Positions 21,588 to 32,830 of a stretch of DNA of 64,000 nucleotides are shown here, piece after piece. The translations under genes and the position numbers were made by a program. Positions within the stretch are counted from its first letter, which is position 1. Every line of letters begins with the position of its first letter. Origin of the DNA: Mytilus galloprovincialis. Lineage: Eukaryota > Mollusca > Bivalvia > Mytilida > Mytilidae. The stretch spans positions 81,188,413 through 81,252,412 of the forward strand of contig NC_134845.1 in the NCBI RefSeq assembly GCF_965363235.1. The letters are read 5' to 3'. Under the pieces are notes generated by a model. The model worked only from the letters and a program-made list of their open reading frames with translations, did not search any database and had not been told where the DNA came from.

Positions 21588-21667
21588 TATTGTCCAAGTA
21601 CACCTCTCGAGACGATCTTCCGAGCATTAGGATTTGGACACAGGTTTCCATATCGACTAACTTAAAG
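21588..21667 (+). CDS. Candidate exon downstream of the 21158 promoter
   Basis: Acceptor (gctaactttcag) and donor (AAAG|GTAACT) bound 80 bp with one frame open throughout: LSKYTSRDDLPSIRIW to SISTNLK. It has no in-frame ATG, so it may instead be untranslated. An ATG at 21709 just beyond opens a short frame that runs into a TA microsatellite. Confidence 0.25.
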
Positions 21668-21756
21668 GTAACTTGGTTGTTGGTTTTTCCTGGCCAGCAG
21701 GTTCGTTTATGACGGAGTCAATGTTTTCGTTTCGTATTGAAAGCATTGTTTATATG

Positions 21757-21778
21757 TATATATATATATATATATATA
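21757..21778 (+). repeat. (TA)n microsatellite
   Basis: Eleven TA dinucleotides. Confidence 0.9.
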
Positions 21779-22032
21779 TTGTAACATGAATCTTCTTTTT
21801 TCCTTTGATCTTTTTATGGAATAACACAGAGACGACAAGCATGTACCAAAATGTATGCTCTAAATTGAAGCAACCAAATAATATTGCATGAAAGGTCACA
21901 TGGGCCTATATAACTCAATGGGAAAACTGCCATGAAATAACCAACAACACTTTAACCAATATTGCATGAGTAAGCTCCGCCTCCTTATGAAAAGATTACG
22001 CCTACAAAAAAAGCACACACACAAATGTCAAT

Positions 22033-22038
22033 TTTATT
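22033..22038 (-). terminator. Poly(A) signal AATAAA
   Basis: Minus-strand AATAAA 200 bp after the stop of the gene at 22238-22934, followed by a GT-rich stretch (TTTGTGTGTGTG), as expected downstream of a cleavage site. Confidence 0.5.
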
Positions 22039-22237
22039 TGAATTCTTATAATAAAATACAAATCTTTAAATATGTGTAGGTTTTCTCCGCCAGACAGACC
22101 ACCAAAAAAATGTAACGTCTACGCATCAATTTCAAGATAGAACCGAAAAAAAATACAAATTTTCCTTGTACTTTTGAACATAAAAACCCCAAAATTGAAC
22201 ATAACATATTGAAATGAAATTTGTTCAAATGCAGAGC

Positions 22238-22934
22238 TTAAAGTAAATCTCCTAGGTCAAATGTTTCCAAGTGGTAATAATCCACAGCTTGAGAAACACT
22301 CATGTTATAAAATGATTCCATATTTGGATGAATTTGCGACAGTCTAATATTCTCCTCTATTGTTGACGACGCGTTGGCTAACGACATGTCTTCCTCGACT
22401 TCTTGAAGAACCTGCAAAACAGTAAAAAATCGTTTTAAGAGAATAAAATAAATATATTTCCAAAAATAAAGGTCCAATATAATGGGGCATATAAATGACA
22501 TCACATCACAGTAAAAATTTAGATTCCCGATTAAAAGCACATGCATTTTGAACATGGACCCCCCTTTTTGAAGCCCAACTTGAGGTAAAAACAAATATTT
22601 TCGCTTGGGGATCGTGTAGATAGTAGAAAAGGTATTGTTATCGACTGGTTATGATTTTTTAAGACTTGGCATAAGTTTAATATTGTAGTAAATTGTACAT
22701 ATGGAAAAATTAAAACATTTCTTTTTAACATTTTGGCAAAAAAGAGGGGTCCGTGCCTCAACAATTACATGACAATAAGCGTAAATCATTCTATTTCAAT
22801 TTAAAAAAAATAATACACACCTGAGAGAGAACCAAAATTGTGAAATCATCGCTATGTTCATGTTCAAGCCAATCTGGTAGAGACTCTATGGGTAGAGAGA
22901 ATGCGCCTGCCATCATCGTTTCCTTCAGAATCAT
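22238..22934 (-). CDS. Two-exon acidic protein of unknown function (95 residues)
   Basis: Exon 1 (22821-22934) starts at the first ATG of an open frame (MILKETMMAGAF, then PDWLEHEHSDDF) and ends at the donor CTCAG|GTGTGT. Exon 2 (22238-22411) follows a good acceptor (ttttttactgttttgcag) and reads VLQEVEEDMSLANASS to YHLETFDLGDLL and stop. The 409-bp intron is phase 0. A TATAAAT box 82 bp upstream and an AATAAA 200 bp downstream complete a compact gene. The protein is strongly acidic (Glu/Asp-rich), with alternating Leu and acidic residues and no membrane span or Cys pattern. No family recognised; a protein-interaction role is only a guess. An alternative first exon may lie at 24006. Confidence 0.6.
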
Positions 22935-23015
22935 GCGGTTTGTCAAATTTTCTCGCCAAACGGGATTTTTTTTTCTGCACGGACTGTCATGGGCGTGTCA
23001 TTCATGTCACAAATC

Positions 23016-23022
23016 ATTTATA
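23016..23022 (-). promoter_or_regulatory. TATA box of the 22238-22934 gene
   Basis: TATAAAT on the minus strand, with an inferred start near 22990 and a 5' leader of about 55-60 bases. ACACGCCCATGAC lies between box and start. Confidence 0.5.
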
Positions 23023-23036
23023 GCAACGCCTTCCTC

Positions 23037-23088
23037 GTTAGCCAAATAAACTTCTCACGCTACGCGTTCGAAAGTTTATTTGTCTAAC
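23037..23088. promoter_or_regulatory. Near-perfect hairpin 15 bp upstream of the TATA box
   Basis: GTTAGCCAAATAAACTT and its inverse AAGTTTATTTGTCTAAC enclose a CpG-rich loop (CTCACGCTACGCGTTCGA). The 17-bp arms differ at one base. It may be a small palindromic insertion or a protein-binding element. Confidence 0.6.
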
Positions 23089-23484
23089 TCGGAATACTAT
23101 GCTATAAATATAACTTATTGCATAAAATATTATGTTTGTTATGATAGATTATAATAAAATCCGGTGTCCTTCTAGTCTTGTGGGCGATCGGCAATTATAA
23201 ATTGTGTTTGATATATTTATTGTTATAGATAAGTATAGTGTGTACTTTAAGATTCCCATACCTACTTATTTATTTATTTTCGTTTAAGTTTGTGCAATAT
23301 TGGTATTCATAAATCTACCTTTACATGACACATGTTGTTTAAACAGTATTCGTTAATATTGCGGACAACGAATACATTTTAAATCAATCTATACGATATT
23401 ATCAATTCTAAATGAAGACTTTTATAGATAAAAAATTCGATATGACATTTATTTAAAAAGGACTGTGTGGATTCTGTATTGGGG

Positions 23485-23640
23485 CACTCACATACATGCA
23501 TCATGTGGCGGGGTTAAACATTTGAGTGGGATCACAGAGCTCCACCTAGCCTGGAACAGTGGTGTAATTGTACAACAAAAGACCGAACAATAAAAAATCA
23601 GTTTAAAAATGCTTAAGTCATATGTATCAGATGGAAACAA
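23485..23640 (-). repeat. Dispersed repeat, minus orientation
   Basis: Shares ATGTGGCGGGGTTAAACA and TAGCCTGGAACAGTGGTG with 2360-2565. It separates the two candidate first exons on the minus strand. Confidence 0.45.
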
Positions 23641-24005
23641 AGAAATACATCTTACAAAAATACAGTGTGGACGTATAAATCTATCATCCCCCAACCACAA
23701 ACCTCGAAGATCCAACATGACTGAAAATTCATGAAAGTTCATTGTCCCTACAAGCTTTATTTAATGAAATATATCCAATTTATCTTTCAAAAAATGCATC
23801 ACAAGATACAGTTAAATGTGCTTTTCATTTTGACGTACATGTTAAAACAACGACGTCAGGCTGAAAACTACTAGTAATAAAAAATAAAAGATTTCAGTTT
23901 TATTTTTTGGATTCTTTTGAACAAAAATAATGAAAATTGATAGCAGTTCTTTTTACCGACAAACTATTAGATAGATAACAATCTTGATTAAGTCCTACGT
24001 TTTAC

Positions 24006-24062
24006 CTGATCGTTTGAAGAAAATTCAAGTAGCATCTGTCTCAACGAGTAGTGTTGTATCAT
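24006..24062 (-). CDS. Candidate alternative first exon
   Basis: A minus-strand ATG opens 19 codons, MIQHYSLRQMLLEFSSND then Gln, ending exactly at a donor (CAG|GTAAAA) in phase 0. Exon 2 of the 22238-22934 gene begins in phase 0, so the two can splice in frame across about 1.6 kb. Like the proximal first exon, it ends in Gln. It could also belong to a separate gene. Confidence 0.4.
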
Positions 24063-24764
24063 AGTTACTATCTATTTATTTACCTATATCAAATTTCATA
24101 TGACTACACCTTGAAATTAGAACAGGATGTTTTAGAATGACGAATATTTAGTACGATTATATGTGCTAAATACTGCTGGAGTTGTATGATTTTTCAGCGT
24201 TCTACACGCTACAATCCAAAAAGTAAGTAAAACAAATAGAATTAATATTGCATTACAGTTTGTTCCTATTGAAATGTTATGAAATCCTCTCAACTGTATA
24301 CAAAATATTTTATAAAGAAATGTAAAAATAGTTTATGTGACTATGGCTGTACAAAGCTATTACCAAAATCATAATGAAACTAGATCCTTAAAGGTAAGAC
24401 ATCGAACGAAACATATTAATTCGATCTATATTTAATTTGTTTGTTTTTGATATGTAAACTGTCGATTCAATTGGTAAAAAACGTGTGTTTGCCTGCCTTC
24501 TGATACAGGCGAGTCCTGGTGTTATCAGGAAATAAATAAAGCTAATTTTTTTTGTATAATCTACGTAAAAATCATCATCAAGCACGTTTGTTTTTTTATG
24601 CCGCATGCACATCTTGATGCTTATAGACCATAACATACTGAGTACAGTTAATTAACTATAATGGAGATTTTGCAGTACATATCTGTAGTTGCCGTCACCT
24701 TGAATTAGCACCATGATTTTTCATGTTTTGTAATTTTTTTTAAAATATCAGCCGCGATCACTCG

Positions 24765-25205
24765 AGATGATGTTTTTCAATTAGCGGAAGAAACATCCTG
24801 TCAAAATATCCATTACTGTCCTACTGTTATTGTGTTTGCACTGTATAATCCTGACCTTCACATTTTTCAAGATTATTTACATTGTAAAACCGCCATCTTG
24901 GTTTCTATGAGAGTCTCTTATTTACATAACATTTGTTACTCTCCGGTAATATACTTGTCATTAATGATAAAATTTCCCGCGATTTTTGCGTAAAGATGAT
25001 GAAAAGCTCCGAGAGACACGAGAAAAAAAAGCACGTGGAACTCCACGGCAACACTTTCGGTAATAACAATGTCGGACTTCCACCATACAAAATAATCTTG
25101 GGTTATGTGAAGGTCAGGATTATACAGTGCAAACACAATAAAAGGTAGGACAGTAGTCTATTTTTGGAGTGATATTTGATTCATAATTGAAAAACATCAT
25201 TTTGA
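24765..25205. repeat. Inverted duplication around a possible bidirectional promoter
   Basis: Arms at about 24765-24890 and 25075-25205. The best part is 33 bp of identity: ATTGTGTTTGCACTGTATAA plus the adjoining CTGACCTTCACAT on the left arm, inverted on the right. Outer blocks (GATGTTTTTCAATT and AATTGAAAAACATC) also match. The left arm carries CCGCCATCTTGG, a YY1-type motif often found at start sites. The right arm contains the 3' end of the exon at 24996-25144, so that exon end and its donor region are present twice, inverted. Confidence 0.6.
24996..25144 (+). CDS. Candidate first exon, basic protein
   Basis: Two tandem ATGs open 49 codons: MMKSSERHEKKKHVEL, NTFGNNNVGLPPYKI, then LGYVKVRIIQCKHNK, ending at AAAAG|GTAGGA in phase 2. 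The start is highly basic, then comes a beta-like hydrophobic stretch. The exon at 26112 continues in matching phase. The frame is open upstream to 24933. No family recognised. Confidence 0.4.
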
Positions 25206-26111
25206 ATGAATGCGGTTGTTGTTTAAAAAATTTTCAACCAAAAGCATGGTACCAATTTTACGTGACGGTGACTATACCAATTTTGAAATATTTCTTGATA
25301 AATGAATAATTGCAATATTTGAGATGGAAAGAAAAGAAATAAAAAAAATCGCTTTTTTCATTTTACAACATACAAATTGAAAAAAAAGATTAAAGACAGG
25401 TCAAAAACATAGTTCAGTATTAAAAAGTAAGTCAAAAACTTTAACGGGATGGTAGGACGACTAGATCGTCACTTCTCAAGTTTTATAAAAAAAAGTTTTG
25501 TTTGTTAAACATTATTCTAATGACAAATCTTTTTACCTGAATCTAGATCTATAAGATGTGAAATGTATTTTGTATTGTACTTATGTTTGTGTGTTAACAA
25601 CAAAGGAATTTGGAATGTTATCAATTTCGAATGTGAACATTGATTACAAAACTTTATAGAAATTAGATAATCGATGAAATGAATTTATAAAAATTAGGAC
25701 ATTAAGGATACGAGATTAAATGTCACAAAGTTAAGAGGATGTTTGCTGCATTTTTTTAAGGAATTAAGTTTTTTGTATTTTTGAAACAGATTTGTTATTT
25801 TTGTTAACTAAAAAAAATGCTTTCCTGTAGCACTTGCATATTTTGATGTGTATGCAATTAGATTGGAATTAAACTAAAACTTACAGTTGAAAGTTAATTT
25901 TCTAAATATTTTATACAAAATCAATTGTAAAGAGACTGAGTTATTATGGTTAGTCTCTGGTGGTTTTGTTCATGACCAGTAATATACTTTGCTTAATCAT
26001 TCAAAGAATAATTTAAGAAATCATTGAGAAAACTCGTTTAGTCAATTGTTGAATTTTAGTAAGTTTTGTTTTCTTGCCAGATCTATCAATGTCTTACAGT
26101 TTATTTATCAG

Positions 26112-26172
26112 GAATAAGCATCCAAATCCAAATGTGTGGATTGTAGCGAGTAAGACTCCGAAAATGGATTAG
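26112..26172 (+). CDS. Second exon of the basic protein
   Basis: Acceptor (cagtttatttatcag) followed by a split Arg codon and NKHPNPNVWIVASKTPKMD, stop at 26170. Phase fits the exon ending at 25144, giving a 69-residue protein. A good internal donor (GCGA|GTAAGA at 26150) could instead join it to further exons. Confidence 0.38.
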
Positions 26173-26940
26173 CTATATTTTTTTAAAAAGCGTTTTGTGA
26201 ATCTAAAGGTTCAAACTTCCAAACAAAAGTTCGCTAGAAGGAAAATATTTATTTTTATGTCCAATTTGGATGTAAAAAATCATTATGTATTGAGATATTA
26301 TTGAGTTTTGTTTGCAATAAATTTGGTTGTAACTGGTACAGGTTAATTAAAGGAAAAACAAACACACTCAATTCATTAAAAATAATTGTCAACATAAATG
26401 TTTATTTTCTATTTTCATTTCTACTTTCTTTCATATGGTCTTTTCAAAAAGTGAATTTTCATTTTTATGCAATTATCTATTAAACATTTTTAAAATTTGG
26501 CAGAGCTTTTTTGTGTTTGTTCCAGGTAAATATTTTATTCATTGAAAGAACCGTTATGACATAACTAATTTTTACGTATAGTCTGCTTGCGCTTATTAAA
26601 ACCGGTTTTCTTATTATCACCCGTTAAAAGAAACCAACAATTTGTTATCCAAATTTCTTGTTAAAAACTCCAAACAGTAACATATATTGACCGAACTGTC
26701 CAAAGACTCCATTTCAAAGCTACTACCCTATAATTATTTTTTTTATGTATATCTTAATTGTAAGACATAAGTGAACGAGATTCCGTGTCTTTTATTTGAA
26801 AAAAAAACCACCACAAATAAAGTCAAGTTCAAAGGATAATGTTATATTTGTAACCTTTACTTTATCTAATGATCACCACTCAACAGAAAATATGTATAGA
26901 TTTGATAAAAATTTTTAATAAATAAATTGTTTGCTTTCAA

Positions 26941-27220
26941 ATGTCACTAGTCAGGAGTCTCTGGCCTTTGTTAGTCTGGTTTGACTTTTAATTTTAGTTC
27001 ATGTATAGATTTTTGAGTTTAATATGACGTCAATTATCACACCAATACATATTTTTGTTTAGTGGCACGCTGAAGCATGCCCCTGGGAGCGGGACTTTTT
27101 CGCTGTGTTGAATGTCCATTGATGGCTTTCGGCTGTTTGGTAGCTCCCTGGTCGGTCTATTGTCTCTTTGACATATTTCCCATATCTATTCTCATTTTTT
27201 TTTTCAAAATTAATTGGTTT
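26941..27220 (+). repeat. Retroelement tail family R3
   Basis: A plus-oriented copy from AGTCAGGAGTCTCTGGCC to TTGACATATTTCCCATATC, the diverged counterpart of the minus copy at 4960-5300. Confidence 0.6.
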
Positions 27221-27339
27221 TATGAAAAAGATAATTCAACGTCTAAAGGGCTTTACCCTTTCATTTTTAAAAAATGAACTTAATAGTAGAAGCCAGCAAC
27301 CATCTACATATTTTCAAATCTAAATATCTTTCATTTCAG

Positions 27340-27450
27340 TCTAAACGTTTATTCGAACAGAAAAAAGTAAAAAAAATGGACTATTTTATCTCATCCGATT
27401 TTGAGACATGCACGAAAAACTGTAGCTGTTATACAAGACTGGATCGTTAA
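27340..27450 (+). CDS. Candidate terminal exon
   Basis: A strong acceptor (atctttcatttcag) opens 36 codons in phase 0: SKRLFEQKKVKKMDYF then SSDFETCTKNCSCYTR, stop at 27448. It has a basic start and a Cys cluster (CTKNCSC). It does not fit the phase of the exon at 26112-26149, so an intermediate exon or another gene is needed. Confidence 0.35.
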   Translation, partial: SKRLFEQKKVKKMDYFISSDFETCTKNCSCYTRLDR

Positions 27451-27586
27451 CCGGAAACAGCCTTACATTTTGAACTACTTTCCCATAGAAAAACCTAAAA
27501 CTATATATTTTTAAAATCCGTATCAAGAAACGTATCATATGTGACTAGAAATTGTATAAATTGAAAGAATCAACTAAAGTCTTTGG

Positions 27587-28111
27587 ATGGTGTTAACTTC
27601 CCACTAACAACATAAACAATTACCTTGATTACACTATTCTCCATAAAGAATTACACTATTCTCCATACACAATAACACTATTATACATACACAATTACAC
27701 AAACCCTGTGCCATTACACCATACACGTTACACCTTTGCACTATACACCTTACACATGTACATTACATCACACACCATTACCTATTATGTCTACATCATC
27801 CGCAATAACCCTTAATGCAATTAATTTCAAAGAAAGCTTGCGACTACAAAAGTATTTATTTATTTAAAAAAAAGAATTTTATCACCATATTGTAAACTTA
27901 TGTATAAAGTTAAAAATCAGTTTTTATCAATATTTTGCGTAGTTTAAACTTTGATTAATTCATTCAAACCATTCCCGATCGTACGTAACACCTTCACGTT
28001 ATTCCTTATACACAATTACATCATTCCCTTTACACAATACACCATAGCACCATACACCTTCTACCATTACACCTTATGCCATACACTTTTTTTGTGGGAA
28101 GTTACCACCAT
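27587..28111. mobile_element. Inverted-repeat element with TTACACCATACAC oligomer interior
   Basis: Ends match as ATGGTGTTAACTTCCCAC (27587) and its inverse GTGGGAAGTTACCACCAT (28111). Inside, 27620-27790 and 27975-28090 are runs of degenerate TTACACCATACAC-like words. No transposase. A target duplication could not be fixed. Confidence 0.65.
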
Positions 28112-28224
28112 TTAAGGGATGAATAAATCCTCTTCTGTTTAGCCTAAGTATAAAAACATATACATATTGGAATAAGCTAAAAATTTAAATACCGAAAGTA
28201 CGAAACTGCAATGGAAATTCAAGT

Positions 28225-28480
28225 CGGAAGGTCCATTATCAAATGGCGCAACAAATCAGCCAAACACTTCATACAATGTTAAACGAAAGGAACCCATTTG
28301 TCATATTCCTTGGTATAGGCATTTCCTTATGTAAAAAATGGTGGATTAAACCTGGTTTTGTAGCTAGCTAAACCTCTCACTCGTGTCATAGTCGCATCTA
28401 AGTCCAATATAATGACAACTATGAGTGAACAAAACAAACAGACATATCAAGTAAAAATGTCAAACACAGGGGTATTTCAG
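28225..28480 (+). repeat. Dispersed repeat R1
   Basis: Has the full order GGAAGGTCCATTATCAAATG, CATATTCCTTGGTATAGGC, TGGTGGATTAAACCTGG and CAGACATATCAAGTAAAA. It abuts the next inverted-repeat element. Confidence 0.6.
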
Positions 28481-28509
28481 TTATGAAATCGGATTTCATA
28501 ATTATGATG

Positions 28510-29061
28510 TGAGCCAGTCCATGCGAAAAGGTACAAAAACGAAAATTTTACGAAATTCTAAAAAGTGTGCATAATTATTGGTAGTAGACTTGTGATTTAT
28601 AAAACACATTTACTTTTCCTTATATCCTTAAGCTGTGAGCTACACGCACCTGCAAGTGTTGAGACCCCCCCCCCCCCTTCCCCGCCTTTTAGTTTTATCA
28701 TGATTTTTAATGAATTATTTCATATATTTCAATTATTTTCATAATACAGTTTAAATGGCTAGATTTGCCAATTGATAATGTTAACCCCGGTAGCAGTGGG
28801 GATAAGGCTCTCGCTTACGATGCGGATATCAATGCAATCAGACCAGGCAACGGTTCGAATCCCAAAAATTCAGATATTTCTACGTCTTTTGCTGTTTTAA
28901 TTGACCAATTTGGGATAGAATTGACAATCTTATGAATGTTTACATTAATGTATTTTTTTTCGGATAAAATCGTTTTTCAAAAATATTATAACAAACTTTG
29001 ATAGTTTGTCCTGTAAAGTTTACCAAAAGGCTTTTTGTACCTTTTCGCATGGACTGGCTCA
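28510..29061. mobile_element. Inverted-repeat element containing a tRNA-like segment
   Basis: 30-bp ends TGAGCCAGTCCATGCG and onward (28510) and the inverse CGCATGGACTGGCTCA (29061) match almost perfectly. The interior holds a C13 tract at 28665-28677 and a tRNA-like segment at 28788-28862. No transposase. Confidence 0.7.
28788..28862 (+). repeat. tRNA-like segment (SINE head or tRNA pseudogene)
   Basis: GGTTCGAATCC at 28852-28862 is a canonical B-box. Upstream, GGTAGCAGTGGGGATAAGG resembles an A-box region. CTCGCTTACGATGCGG can fold as an anticodon arm with loop TTACGAT, which would read ACG (Arg). The acceptor stem is poor and the variable region too long, so it is not a working tRNA. It is read as a tRNA-derived promoter. 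Confidence 0.45.
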
Positions 29062-29249
29062 TATGTTTCATTTCATTGGATTCAGTTTACGATAATATCT
29101 TTTGACACGTACCTTTTATTTTATATCCTAGCTCATTCTTTAAGTGAATTTTATTTGAGTTTTTCTTTCCTTGTACACGTTAGTTTTTCTTTTTCAAGAT
29201 GTAGAAATTCTTTATATGATGTCGAATAACAATTGCGCCTTTTATTTTA

Positions 29250-29500
29250 CTTCATCTAACACTTTTCTTCGTAAGAGTGATCTCTCCGAGCGCTGTTTGT
29301 ATGATGATAACTATTCCAACGCAATCGTACAGAAAATTCACAAATTTATTTCCCAAATTGCTAATTATATCCTCAGATTTTTCAATTCAAGTTCATCAAA
29401 GAAATTCATATGAGAGCGATTTTCATTTGTGTATATGACATAAGTCATAAATTCAACCGATTAAGACCTCTAAAGGAAATTTGAGGTCAAGGACTTATAA
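29250..29500 (+). repeat. Diverged unit of the 48-63 kb array family
   Basis: CGTAAGAGTGATCTCTCCGA, the CGCAATCGTACAGAAAATT block and the CAAATTTATTTCCCAAATTG block follow the order seen in array units (for example 60050-60150), then TTTGAGGTCAAGG. It is a lone copy 19 kb from the array. The 80-codon frame here is read through it. Confidence 0.5.
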
Positions 29501-30547
29501 TTTATTTTTAATTTTGATTGAATTTTGCATTCTCTTACGAATGTTTATACAAATAATAATAAAACGATATAATGCATGCATCATTGTGTTTACTGAAAAG
29601 TAATGGTTCGAAGGGTATGTTTTAATAGATATTTTTGCATTTGATGTTTTCTAAATGAGTTGTTTGGAAATATTATTACTCATTTACTAAACATGGTAGA
29701 TACCTAGATATTTTGTTTACATATTATTTCGTAATGCTCTTGAAACTGATGTTAAAGTCAAATGCGAATTGACGTTCTATGTTTTGTCTTTGCTCGAATT
29801 TATTGAATTTCATTCTGATCCGTGGTAAAGACAAAGTTCATAAGTGTGCCGGAGAAGAGGCGTACGCTAGCAATAGGATATTCAAACTAGTTTGTAGAAA
29901 ATAAACTGACAATGCTATGGTACACAATTGAAAAAAATTATTTCAACCTAAAACTTATTTTAACAGTTTATACCTTGTATTACATTTATGTTACATGCAT
30001 TACTTATTTCTGTGAAATTGTTAACGTAATTAAAATGATTCCATATTCATGTGTTATTCACGTGAATAACTTCAGGTTAAACTAATTGAAATAACCTTAA
30101 TCAAAGTTCACGTGAACAATTTAAGTTTAATTTAAACTTAGGATTTAGGAGAGAAATTTTCAATAATTGAGTTAAATTTTTAAACATGCAATACAAATAC
30201 CTTGAATTTGACACATGTAAAATATATTATATTTACTTTTTAATATAAGAAATCATTTGAAAGCAATCATTTGTTGTGTCTTGAGATTTCTACTTGGGAA
30301 ATATAATCATCAAATGATTAATATTAATCTTTGTGATAAACATGAATGATCACTCTTGATACACTTGTAGTGGATTAAATGAAACAACAACATAATGTTG
30401 AATTTTATATTATATATTATTTATATTCATATCTGGTAGAGTCATCAGGATGGAATTTGGATATGTATCTTTTGTTTAAAATACCTAGATTGCTAAGTAA
30501 TATTGTTCGACTAAATGATTCATTAGTAATATTCCTATGATTATTAT

Positions 30548-30790
30548 AAAATTCAAAACGGAAAATTCGGAGTTAAATTGGAAAACCAAAAGTTCAAACA
30601 CAACAAACGAATTGATAACAACTGTTCTATTAATATTCGTGACTTGGAACTTTCATTTTCGTATGTAGGAAGTGCTGGATTAAACCTGGTTTCATACCTA
30701 GCTTACCCTCTCGCTGACGTGAGAGTCGCATAAAATTTCATTATATTGACAACGTTGTCTGAACAAAAAGGTATATAGACAAAGAACAGG
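30548..30790 (+). repeat. Diverged repeat R1
   Basis: TTCAAACACAACAAACGAA and GTGCTGGATTAAACCTGG in the family order. Confidence 0.5.
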
Positions 30791-31019
30791 AGAGAAAATG
30801 AAAGACAAGAATACAAAAACCCCAATACAGTACAACAACAGAATGACGGGATGTAAAAATACAAAGATTAACAAAAAGGCATATGGACAAAACGCATTGA
30901 AAAAAAATCAAAAGACCAGAATACAAAAGTTTCACCGATAACACAATAACACTATGCGGGATGTATAAGTACAGAGCCACGTCAAATAGTAGCATATTAA
31001 TCTATTGTAATAAAAATTC

Positions 31020-32010
31020 ATAATATCTAATAAAATTTGTAGATTTAGCTAACAAGGTCCTTATATTTGTATAAAGTAACATTTGTTTATAGTGGACAGT
31101 TGTTTTAACGTTAAATAAGCTACAATTAAAAATTACTTGCTAGTCCCTCTCTGTGATTACCTTTAGATAACTCTGGATCATTTCTCAATCAATCTATCAT
31201 GAAGGGAAGATAAATATTACGAATTTCAATCATAGTCTTTTTCAAAAATGATGAACGGTTCTTTATATTGGTATGTAATTATTTTAAACGTTTCAAATTT
31301 ACGAAATTATATTCGTACATCAATGTGTTTGATACACCAATAACAAAAACTGAAATATATTGAATTGATACATTTTGTTACTATTCAAAATTATATCAGA
31401 AACCTAAATTTAATTATAAGATAATGAACATGTTAAAGGGCGACAATACTCGCATAACTTTTTCGAATTGGCACATAATACAACGGAATGTCACTCTTGC
31501 ATACAAATGTCACATCAATATAATTAATTAACTGTGAAATCGCGCTCCACCTTCAATGATGATTCTAAATTATAAATATAACCAAAAGTTGTTAATCTAT
31601 AGATAGTAAAGACTAATGAAATCTAACCCACTGTTAAAATATTTCTTTGCATTTTTTTTAAAACTTCCTCAGTAAAATGCTTGAGCCACTTGACTTTCAT
31701 AGCTCATAATTAACGTTTTTACACAATACTTAAATAAAATAGCTAAAGATTATTCGCTTCTTAAAGTGTAAGACGCAATAAAAATCGTATGCTTGCACCA
31801 TCTTACCCAAAAACAGATTTGATTAAGTTCTGAACATTTCGACATTTCTTCGTTAAAACCGGTTTTAAACAAATCACAAGTACGTGTTAAGATCCGACTA
31901 AATACCTATATCCCGATATCGTCAGGTAAATTTGCTACAAATAGATATCACAAAAAAAACAGACTTAAAAGTAAAGGAATATTCATAATGACATATAAAA
32001 TATACAATTA
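31020..32010. other. AT-rich stretch, nothing recognised
   Basis: No supported exon, repeat or RNA gene seen. Confidence 0.4.
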
Positions 32011-32017
32011 TAACACG

Positions 32018-32237
32018 TACTGTAAACCAACTTATTTTCACGGATACATTATTTCGCGTTTTAACCATTCTAGTCCTTTTCGCGGCTATTTGATTTCGCG
32101 ATTTTCCAATTAACTTGATTTTTTTATAAGGAAATATCCAAGTTCTACATATTCGTGACGATTTCAATTCGCGTTATTTTTCTTCTCGCGAAATTCGCGA
32201 AAATAAATCGCTCGGGAAAATAAGATGGTTTACAGTA
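32018..32237. mobile_element. Palindromic MITE with TA target duplication
   Basis: Begins TACTGTAAACCAACTTATTT and ends with the inverse AAATAAGATGGTTTACAGTA. If TA is the target duplication, the element is 216 bp with ends CTGTAAACC, as in Tc1/mariner-type MITEs. The interior is rich in TTCGCG words. I recall it as very common in bivalve genomes. Confidence 0.75.
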
Positions 32238-32239
32238 AT

Positions 32240-32830
32240 TAACACGATAAACAACGTCAGTGCCCTGAGTCTGTATCATCATGTAATATTATGAAGTTGA
32301 TACCGAAAGTTTATCAACAAGGTCTTCGTACCTTTCGATGAACTTCTTTGAGAAACAAGACAAGACGTTCTTTGATATACTCTTGGTTCATCAACTACCT
32401 TTCAGACCCTGGTGACGCTTTACAAAGTCTGAGTAGCAAATATGATGGATATATACATATACGATATGCAGGTGTAGCAGTAAATTGCTAATAAGGAGGG
32501 GATAAGTTGATAATTTCAAAATTTAAATCGTCTCGTTTTTCATAGATTCTGGACCTAAGATGACTGTTTATTTCAAATTCGATGTATAAATTTAAAAATG
32601 AGGCGGCGGAAGCCATGTCTGTTGTTACTACAGTTTCTAGTTCTGATATATTAATGGAATCCAATCAGAAAGTTTTTAATAACAAGAACATCATCAATAT
32701 ATCTGAATGTGAAATTAAATGCTCTGGCTTCTTTGATCTTCTTGTTTTTGACAAGTGTCTGAAAGAACCCCGACTCATATTAAAAGAAGAAGACTTTTAA
32801 CGTCTATAGGTCTAGGTGTTTTCTTCGACA
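32240..32830 (+). repeat. Probable mobile-element 5' region with a 72-codon frame
   Basis: The frame at 32582-32800 starts MYKFKNEAAEAMSVV and includes FFDLLVFDKCLKEPR. The upstream text (AACAAGGTCTTCGTACC, AAGGAGGGGATAAGTTG) looks like dispersed-element sequence known to me from bivalves, but I cannot name the family. It precedes the Penelope-like copy B by 600 bp. Confidence 0.35.

Noticed and set aside
22531..22764. 77-codon minus-strand frame
   Set aside because: It lies wholly in the intron of the two-exon gene at 22238-22934, with no splice support of its own.
28788..28862. Functional tRNA-Arg(ACG)
   Set aside because: The B-box and an anticodon arm are present, but the acceptor stem does not pair and the variable region is too long.
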